A DNA stretch of 64,000 nt, from contig WFMF01000055.1 of the NCBI GenBank assembly GCA_011033025.1, positions 62,001-126,000 on the forward strand, given 5' to 3'. A model generated the notes under the pieces. The model did no database searches. It was not told where the DNA came from and worked only from the letters and a program-made list of their open reading frames with translations. The stretch is from Beroe forskalii. Taxonomy: Eukaryota > Ctenophora > Nuda > Beroida > Beroidae. Position 1 is the first letter of the stretch, and every line of letters starts with the position of its first letter. Position numbers and translations under genes: made by a program. Of this stretch, positions 1-11,616 are shown in pieces.

Positions 1-751
1 TCCGGGTCGCTACGATGGGCAATGGTCCTAGTGACCACGCCCATCATCATCACCACGGGGTTGGGAGTAGTGGGCATCATCCCCACATTACTATCCGACC
101 TGATGATATCTCCGAGATTGAGTCCACCGTGCTGCCACAGATATCGCTACTCAGGTATATTGTAATTTAAATCTACAAAACACAGTAGAAAGTTGCAGCG
201 ATTATACCAACTCTGTGTTTTTGGGGTATTTTAATTTAATCTCCCGACGTACTGGTAGTAATGACGAGAATTTACTGGACATAATCTTTTACCCAGTCTC
301 GATATACAAATTTTTATTAAGATTACATTTTTATTGAAGATTTAGATGTGAAAGATTTTGAATCCTCTACACTTTCAAATGAAGTCCTATTTTGACCTAC
401 TTTGGAGAAAGTAACCGGTTATTTATCCCACAGTGCTACCGAGCAGGATCACATCAAGAATGTGCTGGCTCGGCAGAAAACAGAAGACGAGAACTTGCAG
501 CGTCATATCAGGTAAGTGGGGGAAATTTATCAATCAAAATTGATCAATCTAAATTTTAATCAGTTAATCATGATGAAACTTCCTGTATATGACTAAGATT
601 ATATGCTATAACGATAACATCTTTTCATGGAGCTGTATTTCAGTGAAATGTCCGAGGAAGTGTCCACGTTGAAGAAGCAGATCGGAAAGAAGGGAAAAGG
701 AAGCAAGGACACGTGCCGGATTTGTAATGATTCCTCAGAGCCATCCATCAG
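1..751 (+). CDS. Exons 1-3 in window: Rab-binding helix and first half of zinc finger
   Basis: Exons 1-154 (third frame, upstream end cut by the window), 434-511 and 644-751 join with phase 2 at each border. The peptide runs from a His cluster through SEIESTVLPQISLL, then a charged helix with LARQKTEDENLQ, a basic KKQIGKKGKGSKD stretch, and CRICND, the first CxxC pair. This order (helix, basic linker, Cys pair) is what Rab-binding domains of RIM and Slp proteins show. All three introns are short, 132 to 279 bp. Confidence 0.6.
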
Positions 752-3700
752 GTAAAGTGGTTGATCTGAAACCCGCTTTTAACTGCTCGATTTCGTCAGA
801 GAATTGAGTGTGGTTTTTGAATTTTTATATTCGTTCGCTAAAATACGACACAGTTCCAATTTAACTCTATTCCGTCTCCTCTAAGTCTAACGCAACGGGA
901 AGAGAAAAGGCAGTAATCCTTCAACCATTCAAAGGAAGTCAAGCCTACCTTCCTTTAATCTGTGACTCCTGCTGTACCACCCGCTTCCTGACAGGAGACA
1001 AGCCCAAACTGATCTGTCTCGTGTGTTGGAAGAGCACCATGCTCATGAACAACTCCTGTGCCTGGGATACCAGCCCCACATTCAAGACCGGAGACAAGGG
1101 CCCAAACTGGGATACCATCCCGTCTCGTGTGTTGGAAGAGCACCATGCTCATGAACAACTCCTGTGCCTGGGATACCAGCCCCACATTCGGGCGCCAAGA
1201 GGTGAGAGGTGGGATATGGGGGATACTTGATGGTCCTGGAAATATTGGCCAACAGAATATACCAAAACGTGCTTTCCAAAATATCAGGGATGAACCCTCC
1301 CCATCATTGAACCACTCTAACTACCCTCTCCCAGAGTGACAGTAGGACCGGAGGGCCTGCCTCCCCCAGATACCCCCTCAGTCCCGGGGGCGTGTTCGGA
1401 ACCTCCCGCTCCTTCCTCCTCGACCACACCCACTCCAACCCCGCCCCTGAGTCCAACTCTCAGAGGAGGTTTGCTGAGACATAAGAATATTTTATATTCG
1501 TTTCGTTGCCTTCACAACCTTCCTGAATGTTATGAGCATTCCTTTGTGAAATACTGAAGCACTAAAACTGGGCAGATGTTTTTAGAGTCTGCAAAACATG
1601 CTCCCAGATTTTATCCCTATTTACGTGTCCTAGATTCCCCAGGATATCCATATTCTCTTAAGATTAAGCTCCTCTAGATTCCCCAGGATATCCATGTTCT
1701 CTAAGACTTAGCTCCTCTAGGTTCCCGGGGATATCCATGTTCTCTAACGTAAACTCTCCTAGGTTCCCCGGGATATCCATGTTCTCTAAGACTAAGCTCC
1801 TCTAGGTTCCCAGGGATATCCATGTTCTCTAAAACTAAGCTCCTCTAGGTTCCCAGGGATATCCATGTTCTCTAACCTAAAGTCTCCTAGATTCCCCGGG
1901 ATATCCATGTTCTCCAAACCTAAAAAGTCTCCTAGGTTCCCCAGATATCCATGTTCTCTAGAACTAAACTCCAGTTCCCCGGATATCCATGAAGTTTGGC
2001 AGATCTGAGTTCAGTACTGAGGTTACCGTCCAATGGATGAGAGTTTGGTGTCGGAGTTCAGTACGGAGGTTACCGTCCAACAGAAAGTGAGCCCATGAAA
2101 ATAAAGGTGGTTGCTTCGAGTACCAATTGAGCACTGTATTTATCCAAGTTGGGCTGTATTTTAATATTTCATCACTGATTGTATTTGAGAGAAAATATTT
2201 TTTGGAGAGGCATGGATCCTAAAATCATGAACAATTGAATGATTTTCCAATTTACCATGATCCAGTTCAGTTATAGCTTTCTAAGACAGTACTTCCCCTC
2301 AGATTGGATTCTCACTGGAAGAGGAGAAGCTGGCACTGAAGGTGTGTGAGGCGGTCAACATCCCCTACCCTGACGGGGTGCCGTGTTACGTTACCATGCT
2401 CTCAGGGTGAGTTTTTAATAAATATTAGTTCTGTTCTCGTTTCCACACACGGTCCTCTGAATGTTTTCTGTTGCTTCGGGCACAGATCTCCTACGCTGAG
2501 GACTGAATTGCCCCATTCAGGTCTGTCCTCCTTTTAGAAGTGGCTGAGGCTAAAGGCGAGTGCTACATTCGTTATATCCCATAGTAATTCAATAATTCAT
2601 CTTCCTGGTTCGATCAATCAGCCCACCAAATCATATAAATCTTGCAAGCTGATATTGTTCAAACCTCGAAGTGCGGTTGTATTGAGTCAAATGGTTATTG
2701 GAAAAAAACTTTTGGAGATTGGTTTCATGGATTGTCCAGGCATCAACACATAATGTCTGTGTCGTGCACATGAGTTGCAAATTTTATGCATTTGCATATG
2801 TTTTGCCACATTGTTAATGTAAAATGTTACATTAGATGCCAAAGTTGACGCCTTGCTATTTAAAGTTCTAATTGTACAACTGTATTTTGTTTTTATAATC
2901 ATGGGCGTGGAGCTACAGCTTGAGGTCTCTAATCTCTATCCCTTTCATTCTATCATTATAAACTATAAACATAAAAGGTCAGGATAAAAATATTTTAAAG
3001 CTAAGGGGTTCGCATGCTATATAAAAAAGTTAATTCTCAATCGTCTCTTCATGGATTTTCTCTTCTTTATTTGGTGTAATCATATGGCGTTGAACTGTTG
3101 AAGATCAATTTCGACAGGTCATCTAAATGTCGATGAAACTTTGGCGGGAGTCATTTTATAAAAGCATTTAAACACTACCGACTTTCCTGGTGGGTGGCAT
3201 TGGTGGTTTCTTTGAAGAATAAAACTATAGTCTTCTTTAACTGTGAGGAATAATATAATTCTCATCGATGTTATTCGATCGAGGTTCTAGTATAAGTTTA
3301 TGAAGACTTTTTGGTAGATGCACAAGCTTTGGAACAAAGCACTTACAAGAAGTGAGCATATATTTGTGATCTGAGAATCAAGAATGTACGAATTTACTTA
3401 TTTTGAGATAATATTTTCCACTATCAACCCTGTCATTCTATGACAAAGGCCAAAGATCCCATCGAGACTCCCAACTCGATCTGCATTTTCAATTCATGTA
3501 AACAGTGATAATAACGTCATCAATTCATCACTGTACACCATGATAATGAAGTCATCAGTTCACCACTGTAAACCATTATTATTATAATGACGTCATCAAT
3601 TCATCATTAAAATGACATCAGGTCGAGCGCGTGTCTGGGCATGACGTTCTACGCTAAAGTACAAAGTCTCGCTTGTCACTGGAACACCTTGTCTGTTATT

Positions 3701-6700
3701 GACGACAGGAACGTCAGCCCTACCACACAGGTACTATTTAACATCGGTGGCAAAATAGTCATAACATTGACCAATCAGCGCGCGAGTTTGCGGTCAACTC
3801 GCGTGCTGATTGGCCAATGCCAAATGAACCTGTGGTTAAGATTATTTGCCGTGGGTAGTACACACAATCCACAAACCGACAAATTCTCAGTGCTAATTAC
3901 AGCCAATGTTCCCTGGCCTGGGTTGGGCTGACGGGGTCACATTTTGAAACAAATCAATGCTATTTAAAAACATACGCTTTGATATTTCCTTGAAAACGCT
4001 TAAAACTCCTTCTTTTTTCAGGTTGACTTTGACCTGGAGATTATAATCCGACTAACCTGCAAAAGTCGGCATTCCAAGCTCCTCATCGGCGAGGTTAGTT
4101 GCTTCGTTATTTCAAGGTGCATAATTGCAACGAATCTCAAGAAATCTCAGTATATTTTGCAGGATTAATTTCAAATTTTCTGCAGAAGAAATCCCATTTC
4201 CTAGCTCAATTATATCCTGCTTTTAATTTCTCATATATTTGACAGATATTCTAATATTCTTTAATAACGGATCTTGCAGTTAGCTCTGTAATATAACGAC
4301 CCATTTAAATACCCAGACACGGATACACGTTACCTGGTTAGACATCAAGAAATCCCGGTGGTACAACTTAGAAAAACCTGCGGAATCGTCGCCAGCAGAA
4401 TTTGCATATTCCAGTAAGTCTGTCACTTTGATGAAGTTCAATTATAATTGCAATCTAACTCTAATAATTTGTATGCGACAACGATTCCAAATTTCTCCCT
4501 TCTTAAACATATTATGATGCTTCTGGATTCCGAAAAAGATGAACGTAAAAATGACTTTTTGACTGTCAGCAGAAACTTCTGTCCTGGAAAACGATGAGCA
4601 TATCATTTCAGAGATCCCTCTCCCTACCATCACTGACGCGTCCCAGAAGCACCACTCCCGGAAGGAACACTCCCGCAAGATGGGCAGTTCCATCAAACGG
4701 TCCAAGAAACTAGTAAAACTCAGCAAGGAATTCCGGACTTCCAACGATTCTTGCAAGTCCTCGAAAAAGTCGCTCTCCACCTCGGCTAAGAAGCACAAGA
4801 AGAAGGACCAGACCCAGCGGACCCGTTCTAACCCGCTGCCCGCAGTGCCGGCAGCGGAGGCGGGTGATACTTCACACTCCGTTACCCCGGAAACAGATAC
4901 CTACCCTGACGAGGTGGGTAGATCCTTGAATAGAAGGTTGGAAGAGATGCTGAGGTCATTATCATAGATTTGAATGGTGAACTGATGATGTGTAATTGCC
5001 AATCATGTATCGTTATATTGAAATATCCTCCCCTGATGATCAGTTAGAGAGCAGTGGAATGCCCTCACTCGGGTCAGGCGAACACTGCTCTCAAAGTGAG
5101 AAAGTATTTTGTTACACTCTTCCCATGATCAGATCCCTAAGAAGTTGTCGAGGAGGAGTAACAACAGTATACACGGGAGGATTGGAGATGAGAGGAGTAA
5201 AGCAAGGGAAAATCACCTGGTTAATAGGAAGTCCAGGAGCCTGTACCTGCCCAAGTCTAAACTCAGCGCCAAATTCCTGGGTAAGTCTAAACTCAGCGCC
5301 AAATTCCTGGGTAAGTCTAAACTCAGCGCCAAATTCCTGGGTAAAGTCTAAAAATCACCTGGTTAATTCCTGGGTAAGTCTAAACTCAGCGCCAAATTCC
5401 TGGGTAAGTCTAAACTCAGCGCCAAATTCCTGGGTAAGTCTAGACTCAGCGCCAAATTCCTGGGTTAGTACTGCGTCTCTATAGCAAAATAAAATATTGT
5501 TTTTTAAGGGTTATTCGACCAAATTCCATTAAGAAATTTGAAATCTCGAGTCCTGACTAGTGACTATCTAAATTGATTGTGCAACTGGCGTGGCACAAAA
5601 CTTTTCTCCTTCGCTGGGATAACTTCATCATGTGCTTCAGAAGACCAGAAAAGGGACCACGATCACGGGGACTACGAAAAGTTCTCGTTTTCCTCTACAG
5701 AAGCGATGGACATGGGAAGGACCTCCTCCCGAACTAAGCTGATGTCCACCCCGAGCACTACCACTTCACTGGTGCTGGAGGAGCCGGGCAGGGGGGAGAA
5801 CTCTCTCGTAAGTGGGTGTTTAGAATGTTTAGAATGTTTATTTTGATGTGAAGAATAGTGTAGAATAGTGTAGAATATGAAGAATAGTGTAGAATAGTGA
5901 GGTTAATTATAAACTGAATAATCGGATGATTATTTATCAGCTGCAGTATTGGAAGTGTGATTTTCAATATTCTCTTCTTGGTTCACGCAGTGAAGGGACT
6001 CGTGTTTGCTGAGCCAAAAGATGATATCGAAAATTACAAATTCTACCATGCAGCTCATAAATAATCATCCAATTATTCAGTTTATATGGCTCGCTAGCTT
6101 TATACTTCTAAGCAGGGTTTACGAGGTGTGCCAAAACAAATTAAATTGCTTGTCTGATATCTAAATGATTTTCATGGAAATATATCAAAATTATGAGAAT
6201 TTAGATAGCTATATCCTCAAACTTTCAAACATATAAAGATGTAACCATTTCTTGCTCTCTGCAGACTCCCTCGAAGTCTCCATTGAGAACGCCCCTCGCC
6301 ACCCCTCCCCTTCCTGCCCACTCACCCCCTCACAGCGCCTCCCACTCTCCCCTACCTACTCACCACTCGCCTCTGCCTCCTCCCCACTCGCCTCTGCCTC
6401 CTCCCCACTCGCCTCTGCCACCACCACCCTCGCCGATGACTCAATCCCACTCGCCTGCCGGCCCCTCCACTCCCGTTTCATCACATGCTGCTGCAGCAAA
6501 ACCTGTTGGCAAACCGCCACCAGTTGCCCCAGCTACTCCTGTTGCCACAGCAACCGTTGCTAGTAATGTTGCTAGTAATGTTGCTACGACAGCTGCTCCT
6601 ACCTCTACTGTCCCCATGACACCGTCCCGGAGAAAGGACAGTGTGACGTCCAGCAACTCCTACGGACTCAGCCCCAAGAGCCTGCCTTGTGAGTTGATTA

Positions 6701-9700
6701 AACATATTTTCTTCATTGATTTCTTTCCTGTAGGTAACTACCGATTAGGATTTAGATTTTAACTTATCCATTTTGGAATGTGGAATATTTCATACCCCAG
6801 AGACCCAGCAGACCGCTTGCGATAATGCACATATCCACTGTTCAAGTGATGCTGGTTCAAACTCCACTAACTTATTGCCGAATTCAATGGAGAAAATGGA
6901 TTGAAGTTGGGGCTGATCCATGCAAAATGGAAATATATACCTACTGCTACCGTTGCATTCATAGTGATTTTTGGACTGCTTGAAGAGTGATTGTCACGGA
7001 ATCATTATAATCAACCATTTGACCAATTGATAGCTTCCGGGCATGGAACACTACACTATGAGTATTTCTGAAATTTCAATTTCCACTAATTCGGTAATTG
7101 AGTGTATGGGTCAAATCTAATTTCGTGTCCAGGTCCCGTTTTCTCTTCCTAGTTTCTTCTTCCTTGGAGCAACAAAGTACATTACTTTCTACCATTTGCT
7201 CAATTTGTTCTGACTTCTGATAGTTCCCTATGGAGTGAATTCTACCATATTATGCTGGACTTCATTGGTTCGAACTTGAGATTTGGTTAATATGATTCAT
7301 TCCAATCTCAATGAAACAGTTCTATACAAATTCTGGTTATAGGTTTCTGGGGAGTCTCTTTTCACGTTTCTCCCGTTATCATTCAAAGATCGTTTGGTGC
7401 CCCATTGTCTCGCAAGTTATCACAAATTATAGGTACATACTCCGACTGTGTCTCACAGCGTGTGTACTCTAATCACATGACCATCATATCATGGTGATAC
7501 TATTTACTTGACAAGAGTTGTTAATGAGACCATTGTCACAGCTCTATTGTTCATGTTTTGTTCAGCTAACACTATTGCCGTCACCACTCCCCTAACGCCG
7601 AATTAGGCGGATCTCTGTCATCAACTCACCACTTTGATATATGATAATGACGCCATCTTTCCCACCAATCATAATACCCGGCTATTATTTTTGTTATTCT
7701 CCTGATAGATTGTAATATGTTCCTCTCCTCCTCCAACCTTCCCCTGCTGCTGTCAGTCTCCCTGGTGATTACCATGGTAACCACCTCATCACCCCGGCAC
7801 CACTGCCACCACTTCTCCTGTGCGGAGTTCTCTAATATTGACGGTGATAAGGAGATCTTCTCCCCCCTCCCCTCCATCCCAACCCCCGCACTCTGCTCTG
7901 ATGACGTCACCCGCCAAACGCTTGCGGCGTGTGAGACCCCCTTCTGCAGCTACCTGGAGTTGGGGTTCGCGCTGCGCGGTGACGCGGCGCAGCGCGGCGT
8001 GGTGAAGGTGGCGGGGTGCGCGCCGCTGGTAACGGCGGAGGAGTACCTGGAGCACGCGGCGGAGCTGTGCGAGGTGCTGAAGGGGGAGGTGAGGGGGAGT
8101 GGGGGCGTGCCGGATGGGAGGGACTGCAGGGGAGCCGCTGTGTAACGGAGACATGAGGCGGGAGGCGAGGGTGCTCGAGGGAAGAGGACAGAAGAGGAGA
8201 CCCAGGCATACGGAATTGTGATATTATCAGCAATAAGATACATTAGAACTTTCAGCAGACTAGCTTCAGATAACCCTACATTCTGCAGTGTTTATAGAAT
8301 TAGAAGTGTGGGGCAACAATAATTAACATCACATTCATATTAATTGTCATGGACTATCAGTATCAGGTGTACGCCCTTCAAATTCAATCGTCATTGTTCC
8401 GATATCCTCATTTACCCGTATTAAATTTACTTCAATTTGTGATCAAAAGACACAACCTTTTTAATCTTTGAGCCTGCTTCCTTTGCGATAGATTATGCCT
8501 GATCTTTTTTCAGATGTCTTATATTCAACGTTTTCATCTCAATTTGAGTAACATTAAAATCAGCACCATTAGCAACAGATCTCTTGCTTTGGATTGATAT
8601 CAACTTTAAACGGGAGAAGCTATTTGCTCATTAATCAAGGCACTGAGCTTGCGAATTTGAACTTTAATCGCAATATTGTAGCCCCTCCTTTCTGGTCCTT
8701 GCAGCTACTAGAATTAACTAATATACGCTTAGAGCATGGCTGGGAATGCGCTAATAGAAATTATTGCACGAGGCGTACGAGGAGCAGGCCGAGTGCGACA
8801 AATTATTGCACGAGACGAAGCCGAGTGCAATAATTTTATTAGCGTCATGACCATTTGCCATGCTCTTAGTGTATTAGCCAATGTGAGGAGTGCAATATTA
8901 CTTATTATTGCACGCCTACAAGTACCCTCAAAATTGGCTAATGAGTCTATGAAGTCATAAAAATTTCTTAGATGGACTTGGTGTTGTTGTGAAATTCTTG
9001 GTACACAATGTTTCTCTGGTATTAAAACTCAGGAATTATCTGAACCATCAATCTCACATTTTCATAGCTCGGTAGTTCATGCATGATCTGACAAAATCAA
9101 ATATCCAAAAACTTGAACTTTTATATCTTAAGGAATTTCCTGATTGAGATTTATAAAACTTGCTATATCCATCGAAACTCATTTCATTTTGTGTATAAAT
9201 ATGATTAAATATGTCTAACACTACAACGTAGATTAATTTCACGAATCAGTCTCCTACTTTCGCGTGGGAACGCCTCCAAATCAGCTGTGGAATATGCCCA
9301 ACTCATGAAATATTTAAATGATTAGGATGTCATTTCAATTTGGAGTACAATATGGTACTATGTGCTCTGTGAAAATGTGATTGACGATTGAAAGTTAAAA
9401 CGTACTGCAGATGCCGCGAATCCTGAGAACGCCTTCTGAAAATTCCACAAAACTTCTATATGTACGTACGTGATAATGATTTTGCAGTATATGCACGTTC
9501 ATCGTACATGGCGCCGCGCGAAAATTCAGAATGGTTCAGAATTTACATTTCCCGAAGTCGCGCACTTGCAGCATTGTACCTTGACACACTCAATTTTCAG
9601 ATAAACGCCGGCGGAGTAGTCTGATAGAAGCAGTGCTGCAAGAAATCGCTGAACCCGAGAGACTATGGACGGAACTAGAGAGCCAGGTATGTTTTGTATT

Positions 9701-11582
9701 TGGGTGCTCCACTGTGGGTTTTTTCAAATTGCCCTCCATTCCAGACTCGGATCAGAGTCAACTCCGCTGGGTTTATTATGGGACGAAGATAAATAAAGCT
9801 CTTATTTATATCCCATATTCTCTAATCTGCAGTTGACTGTCTGCTGTGTCTTTTTTGCATGTTTTTTGTTTGCCCTCGATCCGCCACGATATTCCTGCGT
9901 AGATTGACATCTGATTAAACTACCATCCTATCAGTAATAAGAAATGAAGCCTCGTTTATCAGCGATTGTCTGCAAATAGGCGCCTTTTTGGTTAATCTTA
10001 TGAAAATTCCCAAGGGCGCAGCTCAAGAGATGAATCTGGTTTAGACCTGTAGCCCGAATGGTGAGGGTCTAACCAATATGAAGTGTACCCCGGGTACGCG
10101 ATCTGGCAAGTGTCTATATATCATAGACCCCGATGAAAACGTGAGAGGTTTCTATGAAATGTATTTACTAACCACGCCTCCCCTCAGGTGAACTACCCCT
10201 GTGACCCGGTGGTAAACAAGCGTATCTCAGTAATCGAGCAGCACATCATGGAACGCAGGGCTGCAGCTAGCATGAAGCCGAGGTGGGTCAGGGTTATACT
10301 CTCAGTTGATGACGTCATTATCTATCTCAATTATATTATCAGGCAGGTTTTCAATGTTTTGAAGGTTTTGTAAGAATTAAAGGTTCTGCCATTTCTATTT
10401 TAGCTTCATCCGTTCTTAAATGATTATCTTCGAATGGGAAGTGCACAAGCAGAGGCTTATAAAATCTTCAAAACACTCAAAATAGGCATTACACAATCGC
10501 ATGTTTTAGAATTTAAGATTTTAAACATTTAAAATCCACTTTACAGGATTCTGAGTTCCCTGGATATCACTCATACTGTTTAACTGTTGATTTGATCGAT
10601 AGTTGTGGATTTTCATTTAGTGGTATTTTAGTGATATTTAGTGATATTTTATCCTCACAAATTTCAAAAATCATCCCAGGTAAATTCTTCACTCAGTCAA
10701 CCACGTTTCAGATTGTCGAATGCGATGCTGTCGAATGGCACTCCGCGGAGGTTTGCTGAGACTAAGTCCCGTTCGATGGTGGACATCCGAGCCTACCCTC
10801 AGTTCTGCAGGGAGAATGTCCTCCAGACGCCCCTCAAACAACCCAGCAGGGACGTCAGATTCCAAAAGGTAGCACTCAGTGATCCATACTTCATTATTCT
10901 CCCCATATAAATCTCCATACCATGATTTTGTCAAGTAGAACTATAGAAGCGTGTGCTGCAGCACCAAAGTGACACCCTTGTTAAGTGCCGTCCTATGTAA
11001 CTGCGTCCATTTCAAATAACATTTCTACAATTTTAAACCGTCCTCCTCAGAGGTTCCCGCCGGACGGGGAGGACTGCATCAGGACGGCGTCCCTGGAGTC
11101 CCCCACGGACACCCCCGACATGTCGCCCCGGAGACTGGACGCCCTCTCCAAACCCAGCAAGATGGACGAGCTGGGCTGGATCTGCTTGTCTGTCAACTGG
11201 GGCTACGGGGGAAGGATAGAGGTAGGTGTTGCTTTGTAGGAAGGCTTATGATTGCAGTATTTGAATGATCTCAATTCTGTGAATGGTTAAATCATTAAAT
11301 ACTTTCCTTGCTCTTTATTACCCGCAAAATTCCATGGGAACAGCACCATGCTTCAAGCGATTCAAACATATTTTTCATTACCGTATTTGGAGGACTTTGC
11401 TAATAAATACCTATTATAAATACAGAATAAGTCAGGTCCTCTACACTTAATATTGAACATAATATTTCCTTGCAGGCACATTTGCACGCGTTCAAGCTGC
11501 CCTCGACCATCACTCGGCACGTGCAGGTCAAAGTGTCTCTGAAGAGCAGTAGGAGAGAGATCATATCCCGAACACGACACAG

Positions 11583-11616
<34 letters not shown>

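Noticed and set aside
4996-5484. 162-codon frame with LNSAPNSWVS repeats
   Set aside because: Alternative frame over the donor array; the spliced frame (KSKLSAKFLG) fits flanking exons.
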